From contig NZ_JAOYTH010000009.1 of NCBI RefSeq assembly GCF_025847205.1, forward strand, positions 186,001 through 250,000: 64,000 bases of DNA. Reading direction: 5' to 3'. A program made the position numbers and the translations under genes. The notes below the pieces were generated by a model. The model was given only the letters and a program-made list of their open reading frames with translations. It searched no databases and had not been told where the DNA came from. The stretch is from Pararhizobium sp. YC-54. GTDB lineage: Bacteria; Pseudomonadota; Alphaproteobacteria; Rhizobiales; Rhizobiaceae. Below, piece by piece: positions 17,645 to 26,926 of this stretch (within the stretch, counting starts at the first letter, position 1; each line of letters starts with the position of its first letter).

Positions 17645-18679
17645 CTACCAGTCCATCACCACCTTGCCGGAATTGCCCGAGCGCATCGCCTCGAAACCGT
17701 CGCGGAAATCGTCGATACCGATGCGGTGGGTGATGATCGGCGACAGGTCGAGCCCGCCTTGAACGAAGGCAATCATCTTGTACCAGGTCTCGAACATCTC
17801 GCGCCCGTAGATGCCCTTCAGGTTGAGCATCTTGAAGATCACCTTGTTCCAATCGATCTCGAAGCCGGTCGGCGCGATGCCGAGGATGGCGATCTTGCCG
17901 CCATTGTTCATCTTGTCGATCATGTCCCTGAAAGCCGGAGCGGCGCCGGACATTTCCAGCCCGACGTCAAAGCCCTCGGTCATGCCGATGCGCTTCATCA
18001 CGTCCGCCAGATTTTCCTTCGACGCATCGACGACGTAGTCGATGCCCATCTTTTCGGCCAGCGCCAGACGCACCGGATTGATGTCGGTGATCACAACCTT
18101 GCGGGCACCGGAGCGCTTGGCCACCATGGCGCCCATGATGCCGATCGGACCGGCGCCGGTGACCAGCACATCCTCGCCGACGACATCGAAGGACAGTGCG
18201 GTATGCACCGCGTTGCCGAACGGATCGAAGATGGCGGCGATCTCGTCGGGCACTTCATCGGGGATGGCGACGACATTGTATTCCGGGATACAGACATATT
18301 CGCCGAAGGAGCCCGGGCGATGCACGCCGACGCCGAGCGTGTTGCGGCACAGATGCCCCCTGCCCGCGCGGCAATTGCGGCACTTGCCGCAGACGATATG
18401 GCCCTCGCCGGAAACGCGCTCGCCGACATGATATTTGGTGACGGCCGAGCCGATTTCGGCGATGACGCCGACGAACTCGTGACCGACGACCATCGGCACC
18501 GGAATGGTCTTCTGCGCCCACTGGTCCCAGTTCCAGATATGCACATCGGTGCCGCAGATGGCGGATTTCTTCACCTTGATCAGCACGTCATTGGGGCCGG
18601 GCTCCGGCACCGGCACCTGCTCCATCCACAGGCCGACTTCAGGTTTGGATTTGACGAGGGCTTTCATCATGTTTGTCAT
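17645..18679 (-). CDS. tdh: L-threonine 3-dehydrogenase
   Basis: A 344-residue zinc-dependent medium-chain dehydrogenase that oxidises L-threonine to 2-amino-3-ketobutyrate with NAD. The start at 18679 has AAGGATCA upstream and gives the standard family length; the frame runs on 17 codons further 5'. Zinc ligands are visible in ICGTDVHIW and GHEFVG, and the structural zinc set in [15 protein letters not shown]. The NAD site reads [20 protein letters not shown]. It pairs with kbl upstream, but a family B repeat of about 140 bp lies between them. Confidence 0.96.
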   Translation of the reverse strand: MTNMMKALVKSKPEVGLWMEQVPVPEPGPNDVLIKVKKSAICGTDVHIWNWDQWAQKTIPVPMVVGHEFVGVIAEIGSAVTKYHVGERVSGEGHIVCGKCRNCRAGRGHLCRNTLGVGVHRPGSFGEYVCIPEYNVVAIPDEVPDEIAAIFDPFGNAVHTALSFDVVGEDVLVTGAGPIGIMGAMVAKRSGARKVVITDINPVRLALAEKMGIDYVVDASKENLADVMKRIGMTEGFDVGLEMSGAAPAFRDMIDKMNNGGKIAILGIAPTGFEIDWNKVIFKMLNLKGIYGREMFETWYKMIAFVQGGLDLSPIITHRIGIDDFRDGFEAMRSGNSGKVVMDW

Positions 18680-18728
18680 GAGATGATCCTTGGATTCGAA
18701 GATGGTTACCCTTGGAGAATGACGCTTC

Positions 18729-18869
18729 ACCCCCCTCTGTCCCTCCGGGACATCTCCCCCTCAAGGGGGGAGATCAGTCATTTCCCCTGAAATCTCTACT
18801 CTAAAAGGCACAACGTCTGTGGCCAATCTCCCCCCTTGAGGGGAGATGTCCCGGAGGGACAGAGGGGGT
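18729..18869. repeat. Family B inverted repeat between kbl and tdh
   Basis: About 141 bp whose ends are inverted: CCCCCTCTGTCCCTCCGGGA then CATCTCCCC(C)TCAAGGGG, and on the other side CCCCTTGAGGGGAGATGTCC then CGGAGGGACAGAGGGGG. The centre is unrelated, AT-richer DNA. The same element recurs at 21162-21326. It lies inside what is normally the kbl-tdh operon. Confidence 0.85.
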
Positions 18870-18888
18870 AAACGCCGCAGTCGCCGAA

Positions 18889-20079
18889 CTACTCGATGAC
18901 ACCCAGTTCCCTACCGACCTCTTCGAACACCGCGATGGCGCGGCGGACATCGGCCTCGCTGTGGGCGGCCGACATCTGGGTGCGGATGCGGGCCTGGCCT
19001 TTCGGCACGACCGGGAAGGAAAAGCCGACGACATAGACGCCCTTCTCCAGCATCCTGGCGGCCATTTCCTGCGCCAGCGACGCGTCACCCAGCATCACCG
19101 GAATGATCGGGTGACCCTGGCCGGCGAGCGTAAAGCCGAGCTTGCCCATTTCCGAGCGGAACAGGGTCGCATTTTCTTCCAGACGGGCGCGAAGCGCATC
19201 GCCATTGTCGATCAGGTCGAACACTTTCAGCGATGCCGCCGCAATGACCGGGGCGAGCGTGTTGGAAAAGAGATAGGGCCGCGAGCGCTGGCGCAGCCAG
19301 TCGACCACTTCCTTTTTAGCAGAGGTATAGCCGCCGGATGCGCCGCCGAGCGCCTTGCCGAGCGTGCCGGTGATAATATCAACCCTGCCCTCGACGCCGC
19401 AATATTCGGCCGAACCGCGACCGTGCTTTCCGACGAAGCCGACGGCGTGGCTGTCATCGACCATGACCATGGCACCGTATTTTTCGGCGAGATCGCAAAC
19501 GCCTTGAAGGTTGGCGATGATGCCGTCCATCGAGAAAACCCCGTCAGTGGCGATCAGCTTGAAGCGCGAGCCATCGGCCTTCTTCAGTTCCTCTTCAAGA
19601 GCGGCCATGTCGTTGTTGGCATAGCGGAAGCGTTTCGCCTTGGAGAGACGCACGCCGTCGATGATCGAGGCGTGGTTGAGCGCATCGGAGATGATTGCGT
19701 CTTCTTCGGAAAGCAACGTTTCGAACAGGCCGCCATTGGCATCGAAGCAGGAGGAATAGAGGATGGTGTCTTCCATCCCGAGAAATGACGAGATGCGCGC
19801 CTCGAGCTGTTTGTGCTCTTCCTGGGTACCGCAGATGAAACGGACCGAGGCCATGCCGTAGCCGTAGCGATCGAGCGCCTGTTTGCCGGCTTCCGCCAAC
19901 TCCGCGTTGTTGGCAAGGCCGAGATAGTTGTTGGCGCAGAAATTCAGCACCTTGGCACCCGAGGCGACTTCGATCTCGCCGGCCTGTTTGGAGACGATGA
20001 CGCGTTCGGACTTGTAAAGCCCGGCGGACTTCAGTCCCTCGAGTTCGGATGAGAGGTGGGTGATGAAGGCTGACGTCAT
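18889..20079 (-). CDS. kbl: Glycine C-acetyltransferase (2-amino-3-ketobutyrate CoA ligase)
   Basis: A 396-residue PLP enzyme that cleaves 2-amino-3-ketobutyrate with CoA to glycine and acetyl-CoA, completing threonine breakdown begun by Tdh. The PLP site is visible as [20 protein letters not shown], preceded by [20 protein letters not shown]; the N-terminal part has [12 protein letters not shown]. The start at 20079 has GGAAAG upstream and matches the family length; a 61-codon upstream extension is rejected. The tdh gene follows on the same strand. Confidence 0.96.
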   Translation of the reverse strand: MTSAFITHLSSELEGLKSAGLYKSERVIVSKQAGEIEVASGAKVLNFCANNYLGLANNAELAEAGKQALDRYGYGMASVRFICGTQEEHKQLEARISSFLGMEDTILYSSCFDANGGLFETLLSEEDAIISDALNHASIIDGVRLSKAKRFRYANNDMAALEEELKKADGSRFKLIATDGVFSMDGIIANLQGVCDLAEKYGAMVMVDDSHAVGFVGKHGRGSAEYCGVEGRVDIITGTLGKALGGASGGYTSAKKEVVDWLRQRSRPYLFSNTLAPVIAAASLKVFDLIDNGDALRARLEENATLFRSEMGKLGFTLAGQGHPIIPVMLGDASLAQEMAARMLEKGVYVVGFSFPVVPKGQARIRTQMSAAHSEADVRRAIAVFEEVGRELGVIE

Positions 20080-20270
20080 GAAGGCCGCTTTCCAGGATTG
20101 AGATCGGGTTGCGATGAGACCTATCATATTCCTGTGCGCAAGACAGCGAAAGTCAGCGGCAGGGTGCGGCGTTGACGCGACAGCGGGCGCAAGGAACATG
20201 TCCAGCCGCGACGCCGGCTGTTTCAAAGGAGCATGGCAGCCACAGAAACGCGGGCGCTCCAAAGAAATTA

Positions 20271-20285
20271 GTTGACTGAGTCAAC
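20271..20285. promoter_or_regulatory. Palindrome between divergent kbl and SDR genes
   Basis: Perfect 15-bp palindrome GTTGACTGAGTCAAC (7-bp arms, central G), 45 bp upstream of the SDR start. It contains TTGACT, which could serve as a -35 box in the plus direction, so a bound dimer could block that promoter. Confidence 0.5.
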
Positions 20286-20330
20286 AATTTCGGTGTCGAT
20301 GCGGAATGTATTTCATGCGGCGAGGGAACC

Positions 20331-21101
20331 ATGACTGTATTTGACAGATTTTCCTTGAAGAACCGGGTGGCGCTGGTGACCGGCGGCGGACGCGGGCTCG
20401 GGCTGGAGATCGCCTGCGCGCTTGCAGAGGCCGGGGCCCATGTCGTCCTCAATGGCCGAACGGCGGAAACGCTTGAGGAAGCCGCAGGCCGGATCATAGC
20501 CGCCGGCGGCAGCGCCGAGACCGCAGCCTTCGATATCGCCGACCGGGAAGCACAGCGCGCTACGCTCGCAGATATCGAGCACGACCACGGGCGGCTCGAC
20601 ATTCTCGTCAACAATGTTGGCGCCCGTGACCGGCGGCCGCTTTCCGAATTCGACGACGAGGCGATTTTCGAGCTGATCCGCACCGATCTGATCGCCGCAA
20701 CGACGCTGTCGCGGGATGCGGCCGCGATCATGAAGCGCCGCGAGCACGGGCGGCTGATCTCGATCACCTCGATCAACGGCCACGTCGCCATGCCGGGTGA
20801 CGGCATCTACCCCATTGCCAAGCAGGGACTGACCGGGCTGATGCGCTCGATGGCCGTCGAATATGGTCCCTTCGGCATCACCAGCAACGCGATTGCGCCC
20901 GGCTGGTTTGCCACCGAAACCAATGCGGCGATGGCGGCCAACGAGGAGCTGATGCCCTTCGTGCGCCAGCGCATCCCGGTGCAGCGCTGGGCCCGGCCGG
21001 ACGAGATCGCCGGTGCTGCGCTGTTCCTGGCCAGCGACGCCGCGTCCTTCGTCAATGGTCATGTGCTGACGGTGGATGGCGGGATGACGGTCAGGATGTA
21101 G
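20331..21101 (+). CDS. SDR family oxidoreductase
   Basis: A 256-residue classical short-chain dehydrogenase: cofactor motif TGGGRGLG (residues about 18-25), NNVG at about 93, serine of the active site in SITSING, and YPIAK (Tyr-x-x-x-Lys), ending VNGHVLTVDGGMTVRM. The sequence is closest in style to gluconate 5-dehydrogenase/3-oxoacyl reductase-like SDRs. Arg in the glycine motif suggests NADP(H). The substrate is not evident. It is divergent from kbl. Confidence 0.85.
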   Translation: MTVFDRFSLKNRVALVTGGGRGLGLEIACALAEAGAHVVLNGRTAETLEEAAGRIIAAGGSAETAAFDIADREAQRATLADIEHDHGRLDILVNNVGARDRRPLSEFDDEAIFELIRTDLIAATTLSRDAAAIMKRREHGRLISITSINGHVAMPGDGIYPIAKQGLTGLMRSMAVEYGPFGITSNAIAPGWFATETNAAMAANEELMPFVRQRIPVQRWARPDEIAGAALFLASDAASFVNGHVLTVDGGMTVRM

Positions 21102-21161
21102 GTGCCGGCATTCAGGACGGGATCTTGCGGAACCAAAAAAGCAAATCATGTGAGGAAGGTT

Positions 21162-21326
21162 TACCCCCCCTCTGTCACTGCGTGACATCTCCCCCTCAAG
21201 GGGGGAGATCATTCTTTTCCCTCGCACGACCATACAAAATCGTGAAGCTCGTTAGGAGGGCATAACAGGAACTGGCCAATCTCCCCCCTTGAGGGGGAGA
21301 TGTCACGAGAGTGACAGAGGGGGGTG
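21162..21326. repeat. Family B inverted repeat between the SDR gene and recQ
   Basis: About 165 bp with inverted ends: CCCCCCTCTGTCACTGCGTG then ACATCTCCCCCTCAAGGGGG, mirrored by CCCCCTTGAGGGGGAGATGT and CACGAGAGTGACAGAGGGGG. It lies between the convergent ends of the SDR gene and recQ and could end transcription from both sides. Confidence 0.85.
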
Positions 21327-21366
21327 AACCGCACGGTATGCAAGCGATTGCACCATATCCAAACCG

Positions 21367-23223
21367 TCAGTCAAACTGCCGGATGACATCCAGAAACGCG
21401 GCGCCGTAACGCTCCAGCTTCGACTGACCAACGCCGGAGATGCCGAGCAGGGCATCGCTGCTGTGTGGACGTTCGGTGGCAAAGGCGATCAGCGTCGTAT
21501 CCGGAAAGACGACGTAGGGCGGCACGCCCAGCTCCCTGGCGATGCCGGAGCGCGCCCGGCGCAAAGCCTCGAACAGTTCCGCATCCGAACCGGACAGGGC
21601 CGACTTGGCGCCGGATGCTGCCGATTGCCGGGCGTTCTTGCCCTTTCCGGTCACCGGCCGGTCCTTGCGGAAGCGGACCTCGCGCTCGCGCTTGAAGACG
21701 GCGCGGGCATCCGGTTCCAGTTTCAGCGCCCCGAACGCCTCATGATCGACGCTGATCAGGCCGGCGGCAAGAAGCTGGCGGTAGACCGATTGCCAGGTTT
21801 TCGACGGGATATCCCTGCCCGCCCCGAAGACCGGCATCTTGCTATGACCGAAGCGCTCGGTCTTTTCATTCTCGGTGCCCAGAAGCACGTCGATCAAGTG
21901 GCCGGTGCCGAACCGTTCGCCGGTGCGGTAGATCGCCGCCAGCGCCTTGATCGCCGCGTCGGTTCCGTCCCAGGTTTCGACCGGATTGACGCAGGTATCG
22001 CAATTGCCGCAATTGCCGCCATGCGCCTCGCCGAAATGGGCAAGGATCGATTGCCGCCGGCAGCCGGGCGTTTCGCAGATGGCCAAAAGCGCATTCAGCT
22101 TGGCGCGCTCGACCCGCTTGATATCGTCGCCCGAGGTGCCGCCATCGATCATCCGGCCACGCTGGATGACATCGGCCATGCCGTAGGCCATCCAGACATC
22201 GGAGGCCAGGCCGTCGCGCCCGGCACGGCCGGTTTCCTGGTAATAGGCCTCGACCGAGCCCGGCAGATCGAGATGGGCGACATAGCGCACGTTCGGCTTG
22301 TCTATGCCCATGCCGAAGGCGACCGTCGCCACCAGGCAGAGGTCTTCTTCCTTGAGGAAGGCATCCTGGTTGGCGTCGCGCACCGCGCGGTCCATGCCGG
22401 CATGGTAGGCAAGCGCGCGAACACCCTGCCCGTTCAGCCATTCGGCGGTATCCTCGACCTTGGCCCGCGACAGGCAATAGACGATGCCGCTCGAGCCCTT
22501 GTGGCGCGACAGGAACCGCAGAAGCTGCTGGCGCGGCTGGTCGCGCTCGACGATTTCATAGGCGATATTGGGCCGGTCGAACGAGGTGGTGAAAACCTCA
22601 GCCGAACGTAGGGACAGCTTGTCGATAATGTCTTCGCGGGTATGCGGATCGGCGGTTGCCGTCAGCGCCATGCGCGGCACGCCGGGATAATGCTCGGCAA
22701 GCTGGCCGAGCTCTCGGTATTCCGGGCGAAAATCATGGCCCCATTGGGAGACGCAATGCGCCTCGTCGATGGCAAACAGCGAAATCCGCGCATTGCCGAT
22801 CATCTCCTTGAACCCCGGCGTGACGATGCGCTCGGGCGTCACATAGAGAAGATCGAGCTCGCCATTGGCAATCGCCCGGCGGACATCGACGAATTCTTCG
22901 CGCGAGAGCGAGGAATTGAGCGCTGCGGCCCTCACCCCAAGCTGCTTCAACGCCTCCACCTGATCGCGCATCAATGCAATCAGCGGCGAAACGACGATAC
23001 CGACGCCATCGCGGCAAAGGGCCGGGATCTGGAAGCATAAAGACTTTCCGGCACCGGTCGGAAACAGTACTACGGCATCGCCGCCGGAGACCACCCGTTC
23101 GACAACGGAAGCCTGCTTGCCGCGAAAGGCCGGATAGCCGTAGACGGTTTTCAAAACGGCAAGCGGGTTTTTCGCACCTTCGGTTTCAAACAGGGGGTCG
23201 ATGCGGTCTTGGGTCTGCGGCAT
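21367..23223 (-). CDS. recQ: ATP-dependent DNA helicase RecQ
   Basis: A 618-residue 3'-5' helicase of the RecF-pathway type. Motif I is [17 protein letters not shown], motif Ia [15 protein letters not shown], motif [22 protein letters not shown], and motif [15 protein letters not shown]. The zinc-binding RQC part has CETPGCRRQ and [12 protein letters not shown]-terminal HRDC domain ends the protein ([20 protein letters not shown]). The start at 23223 is preferred, although an in-frame ATG 12 codons upstream exists; neither has a strong ribosome binding site. Confidence 0.96.
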   Translation of the reverse strand: MPQTQDRIDPLFETEGAKNPLAVLKTVYGYPAFRGKQASVVERVVSGGDAVVLFPTGAGKSLCFQIPALCRDGVGIVVSPLIALMRDQVEALKQLGVRAAALNSSLSREEFVDVRRAIANGELDLLYVTPERIVTPGFKEMIGNARISLFAIDEAHCVSQWGHDFRPEYRELGQLAEHYPGVPRMALTATADPHTREDIIDKLSLRSAEVFTTSFDRPNIAYEIVERDQPRQQLLRFLSRHKGSSGIVYCLSRAKVEDTAEWLNGQGVRALAYHAGMDRAVRDANQDAFLKEEDLCLVATVAFGMGIDKPNVRYVAHLDLPGSVEAYYQETGRAGRDGLASDVWMAYGMADVIQRGRMIDGGTSGDDIKRVERAKLNALLAICETPGCRRQSILAHFGEAHGGNCGNCDTCVNPVETWDGTDAAIKALAAIYRTGERFGTGHLIDVLLGTENEKTERFGHSKMPVFGAGRDIPSKTWQSVYRQLLAAGLISVDHEAFGALKLEPDARAVFKREREVRFRKDRPVTGKGKNARQSAASGAKSALSGSDAELFEALRRARSGIARELGVPPYVVFPDTTLIAFATERPHSSDALLGISGVGQSKLERYGAAFLDVIRQFD

Positions 23224-23501
23224 GGAATCGCTTTCGTGGGGAGAGCGAGAGTATGGCACAGGTGCGAGGGTGGGAGCGAGCTTGAATCCCCAGCTATCGC
23301 AAAGCGGCCGAAGGCGGTGTCACCCTCCTATTCCCTTGCGTCTTTCGCACGCCCAAAAAGCCAACGCAAACCGTCGATCATCCCTCTATTTACGTTTGGG
23401 TGTGTCAGCGCGGCCCCTCTCATCACGACATTTCGTTTTTACTCAAATCTTTGGCCGTCCTAAGCTTTCCCCGGTCTAAATCCGGACCAGGGAGAGAACC
23501 G

Positions 23502-24128
23502 ATGAAACGCACGCTTGCATTTGCCGCGACCGCCTTGGCCTTATCGTTCGCAGGCGCCACCGCGCAGGAAACCAGCATGAGCTTCTTCGTCACCAGCGCC
23601 AATCCCGGCAAGGGGGGCGACCTTGGTGGGCTTGCCGGCGCCGATGCCTATTGCAACACGCTCGCAACAGCCAGCGGCTCGACGGGCAAGAACTGGAAGG
23701 CTTATCTTTCCACCGATACCGAAAACGCCAAGGACCGCATCGGCACAGGCCCCTGGTACAACGCCAAGGGCGAAAAAATCGCCGATGACGTTGCCGCTCT
23801 ACACGGCGACACAAACAATCTGACCAAGCAGACGGCGCTCAACGAAAAAGGCGAAGTCATCAACGGGCGGGGCGACACGCCAAATCGCCACGACATCCTG
23901 ACCGGATCGCTGCCAGATGGCACCGCAGCACCGGAGACCTGTGGCAACTGGACGATGGGTGGTGCTGAGGGCGCAGCGATCGTCGGCCACAGCGACCGCA
24001 CAGGCCTTGACGACTCCGCTGCAGCCAAATCCTGGAATTCATCCCACGCGACACGTGGTGGGTGCACCCAGGAGGCATTCAAGGGCACAGGCGGCGATGG
24101 TCTTTTCTACTGCTTCGCCGCGAACTAA
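23502..24128 (+). CDS. Secreted lectin-like protein
   Basis: A 208-residue exported protein; ATG at 23502 follows GGGAGAGAACC, and the signal peptide ends near GATAQ-ET. The mature part begins MSFFVTSANPGKGGDLGGLA with GADAYCNTLA, and has GNWT and C-terminal GGDGLFYCFA, with four cysteines in all. This resembles the extracellular C-type lectin/DUF1554-like proteins seen in Proteobacteria. Binding specificity is unknown. It is a single gene between convergent neighbours. Confidence 0.7.
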   Translation: MKRTLAFAATALALSFAGATAQETSMSFFVTSANPGKGGDLGGLAGADAYCNTLATASGSTGKNWKAYLSTDTENAKDRIGTGPWYNAKGEKIADDVAALHGDTNNLTKQTALNEKGEVINGRGDTPNRHDILTGSLPDGTAAPETCGNWTMGGAEGAAIVGHSDRTGLDDSAAAKSWNSSHATRGGCTQEAFKGTGGDGLFYCFAAN

Positions 24129-24315
24129 GCGTTCAAAGCCAATCACGCCGACATGCCCACGCCATCACATGTTACCGGCCCCGCAGCCGCGGGTGCCGGG
24201 CATGCTTGCCGCATCTAGAAGGTGGAAAAGCCGACAGATACAACGCGACATGCTTTTGTGGGTATGAAGTCGCGCTACTTACTCGGCTGCGATCGGAAAC
24301 CCGTCTGGCCGACCG

Positions 24316-24951
24316 TCAGGTGCTTGCGCGCCGGTAAAACGCCAGCGATCCGGCGAGCGCCAGAAGGGCGCCGCCGCAGATGCGGTCGAGCCACAGCGCA
24401 CCGGACTTTTTCAGCACCTTGACCGCCTGCGAGCCGAGTGCTGCGTAGCCGCACATGACCAGAAAATCGATCATCGCGAAGACCAGGGCGAGAACGGCAT
24501 ATTGTGGGATCTGCGGCTCGGCCGGGACGATGAACTGCGGCAGGAAGGCCGAGAAGAACAGGTAACCCTTGGGATTGGTGACGGCGACCAGGAAGCTTTT
24601 CAGGAAGATTGCGCGTGCCGAACCCTGGCCGCTCTGCGCTGTGCCGTGCAGCGTCTCGCTAAGCGTGCCCTTCGAGCGCAAGAGCATGATGCCGAGAAAG
24701 GCGAGATAGCCGGCGCCGATCCATTTGACGACCGAGAACCAGAATTCGGAGGCAGCCAGCAGCGCGCCGAGCCCGAGCGCCACGGCACCGATCAGGACGA
24801 AATCGGACAGGACCGCGCCGAGCATGCCGATGAGCGCGCGGCGGACGCCAAAGCGGGAACCGTTGGTCAGCGCCAGAAGCACGGTCGGGCCGGGCGTGGC
24901 GATGCCGATGAACGAGACGAGTGCAAAGGCCAGCAAGGTGATTTCAGTCAT
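24316..24951 (-). CDS. LysE/RhtB family amino-acid exporter
   Basis: A 211-residue inner-membrane protein with about six hydrophobic segments. The N-terminus, TLLAFALVSFIGIATPGPTV then LLALTNGSRFGVRRAL, carries the family signature (GPxxLLALxxGxxxGxRxxL). The segment FLVAVTNPKGYLFFSAFLPQ is the second diagnostic block. GGAGGGG precedes the ATG at 24951. It probably exports an amino acid (threonine, homoserine or lysine type); the substrate cannot be read from sequence. Confidence 0.87.
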   Translation of the reverse strand: MTEITLLAFALVSFIGIATPGPTVLLALTNGSRFGVRRALIGMLGAVLSDFVLIGAVALGLGALLAASEFWFSVVKWIGAGYLAFLGIMLLRSKGTLSETLHGTAQSGQGSARAIFLKSFLVAVTNPKGYLFFSAFLPQFIVPAEPQIPQYAVLALVFAMIDFLVMCGYAALGSQAVKVLKKSGALWLDRICGGALLALAGSLAFYRRAST

Positions 24952-25097
24952 GGTTCCCCTCCAGCGGACCGGCCATCGCCGGTTGTTGGGGAGACTTTTG
25001 CAATTGCGGAGGATAGTGGCAAGGGGGGGTAAACGGAGGAGTGCGCCAAAAACCGAGGCACGCACTCCGATGCGTGAGTTTCGCCCTGTGTGTTACT

Positions 25098-25295
25098 TCA
25101 AATGACGAGGTATAGCCCAAATGCAAAAACCACAGAGAATGTCACGACAGACATGGCGGCAACTTTCACCCAATATTGAATCGTCGTTGAAATTTCAGGA
25201 CGAGGCCTGTTTTGAATGTCCTCTCCGAGAACTCTCAATTTCTCTTTAGGACCGCCCCACTTCACACGGCGGAATTTGTAAATGTTGCTGACCAT
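25098..25295 (-). CDS. Small hypothetical membrane protein
   Basis: A 65-residue frame with a basic N-terminal half (IYKFRRVKWGGPKEKLRVLG) and one hydrophobic helix at the C-terminus (about 47-65, MSVVTFSVVFAFGLYLVI). Base composition is lower in GC than neighbours and no strong ribosome binding site is visible. It lies next to the dnaG-fragment region, so it may be part of inserted DNA. It could be spurious. Confidence 0.35.
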   Translation of the reverse strand: MVSNIYKFRRVKWGGPKEKLRVLGEDIQNRPRPEISTTIQYWVKVAAMSVVTFSVVFAFGLYLVI

Positions 25296-25399
25296 CGGAA
25301 ACCAATATTTTGGTCAAATTGATAAAAGTGAAATCCGTCGAATTCCCTCATCGAGGCTTGGCAGCATATACTGAATACGCAACCTCCGACACTAGAAAA

Positions 25400-25643
25400 C
25401 TACTTCCCCGCCGGCCCCTTGACCCGGCCCGACAGCACGCCAAAACCGTCGATGATCGCTTCCTGGTTTTCGAGCCGCGTCACCTCCAGCTGCACCTCCT
25501 GCAGATTGCGGAGAATCTGGCTGACAGTGTCGTCATCACCTTCTTCCGTGGCATAGGCGAGTGAGCCCGCTGTTCCGGTGTATCGAAGGACCCCGCCTGC
25601 GCCTCGCGCAGCCAGACCATTTCCGACAGCGAACGGGCAGACG
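25400..25643 (-). pseudogene. Broken second copy of the dnaG 3' end
   Basis: Two pieces of dnaG lie next to each other. 25400-25562 matches 26927-27089 (stop codon and last 54 codons) with only three differences. 25573-25643 matches about 27749-27819, an internal dnaG segment, with roughly one change in eight bases. The 660 bp that separate these pieces in real dnaG are missing. The reading frame is broken. The copy sits on the far side of the acyltransferase gene from the real dnaG and has the same orientation. Confidence 0.9.
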
Positions 25644-25765
25644 AGCGTGCCGTGGCGGAACCGCCGAATTTCAGGAACCGCGCATCAATCTTCCGCGGTT
25701 GACTAAAAATTGCTGCAGTGCACTTGGATAATGCCGGCGTAACAGCACGAATGAACGGTGGCTTG

Positions 25766-26902
25766 ATGCGGTACGTAAAAGAATTCGAAGCCCTGCGCGG
25801 GGTTCTGGCGATCTGGGTCGTGGTGGGGCACGTCGCGACCGCGTCTGTCCTGCATGGACGCCTGATCGAAGCAAAGCTCTACAATTTCTATGCTGTCACC
25901 GTGTTCATTCTCCTAAGCGGCTTTGCCATTGCTGCATTGATCGACAAGAAGCCGGAGGGCTACGGCCGCTACATCACACGCCGGGCGTTCCGGATTTTCC
26001 CGGTCTACCTGTTTTACCTGGCACTGTCCGTCCTTCTGGCCAATTTCGCCCTGGAAACCTGGTTGAATGCTCCCGCTGGTGTGATGCAGGCCAGTCGAAC
26101 AAAGATCGCGACCGATACGCTCACCTATTGGCCCTGGCATCTCGCAGCCCACCTGCCGGCGCTGCATGGTCTCGTGCCGCCGCGCCTGCTTCCTTCGACC
26201 GACTATGCTTTTCTGGGACAGGCCTGGAGCATATCGCTGGAATGGCAATATTATTTGATAGCGCCGTTTCTCATTGGCGTGCTGACAATGAAGATGAATG
26301 CAATCCGTATCGGATTGCTGCTTTTCGGCGCCCTTGCCATTGCGTTTGTGCTGCCGCGAATGCCGGAAAGCTTCATCGGGGGATGGCTGCTTGATTTCAC
26401 CCTCGGGATCGCGACGTTCACCTTCATGAAATACCGGGACAGAGCAACCCATCCTCTGCGATTGATACCGATCGTCAAAGTCTGGGCGCTCGTGATCGTG
26501 GGATTGCTGCTGCAGCGGTCCGTCAGTGTCCTGCCCTACCTCATCTGGGCAACGGTCATCATGCTGGTGATCCGCGCCCGGGAAACGGAAGGCGGAGTGG
26601 CGGCACTTTTCAGCAGGGTGGCAAATGCGCGGCCGCTGCAGTGGGTCGGCAACATGGCCTACTCGGTCTACCTTTCCCACATGATCGTTTTGCTAGTGGT
26701 ACTGCGCGCGGTTCAGGCCCTCGGGATCAATGAACCCTGGCCGCAGTTCGCGGTTCTCGTCACCGCAACCCTGGCCGGGACCCTGGTGATCTCACGGCTC
26801 TCCTACGTTTTCATCGAGTTGCCGTTTCACCAATACGGGCGAAACATTGGACAACGGGCCCAGCCGATCCCCGCTCCGGCGAATGTTCCGCTTGGAGAAT
26901 AG
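25766..26902 (+). CDS. Acyltransferase 3 family membrane protein
   Basis: About 378 residues with around ten hydrophobic segments. The N-terminus EFEALRGVLAIWVVVGHVAT is the acyltransferase-3 signature with the catalytic-type histidine (VGH), followed by FILLSGFAIAAL and RRAFRIFPVYLFYL; GQAWSISLEWQYYLIAPFLI is the second family block. Such enzymes O-acylate surface sugars or lipids in the inner membrane. Start uncertain: ATGs at 25718, 25751 and 25766 are in frame and only the last has a nearby GGTGG. The gene lies between dnaG and the broken dnaG copy, suggesting acquisition by recombination. Confidence 0.82.
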   Translation: MRYVKEFEALRGVLAIWVVVGHVATASVLHGRLIEAKLYNFYAVTVFILLSGFAIAALIDKKPEGYGRYITRRAFRIFPVYLFYLALSVLLANFALETWLNAPAGVMQASRTKIATDTLTYWPWHLAAHLPALHGLVPPRLLPSTDYAFLGQAWSISLEWQYYLIAPFLIGVLTMKMNAIRIGLLLFGALAIAFVLPRMPESFIGGWLLDFTLGIATFTFMKYRDRATHPLRLIPIVKVWALVIVGLLLQRSVSVLPYLIWATVIMLVIRARETEGGVAALFSRVANARPLQWVGNMAYSVYLSHMIVLLVVLRAVQALGINEPWPQFAVLVTATLAGTLVISRLSYVFIELPFHQYGRNIGQRAQPIPAPANVPLGE

Positions 26903-26926
26903 GGAGGTTCCACGGGGTACCTCCCC

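Noticed and set aside
17358..17762. A 134-codon plus-strand frame upstream of rpoD
   Set aside because: No ribosome binding site, Lys/Ser/Pro-rich low-information translation and overlap with the tdh 3' end.
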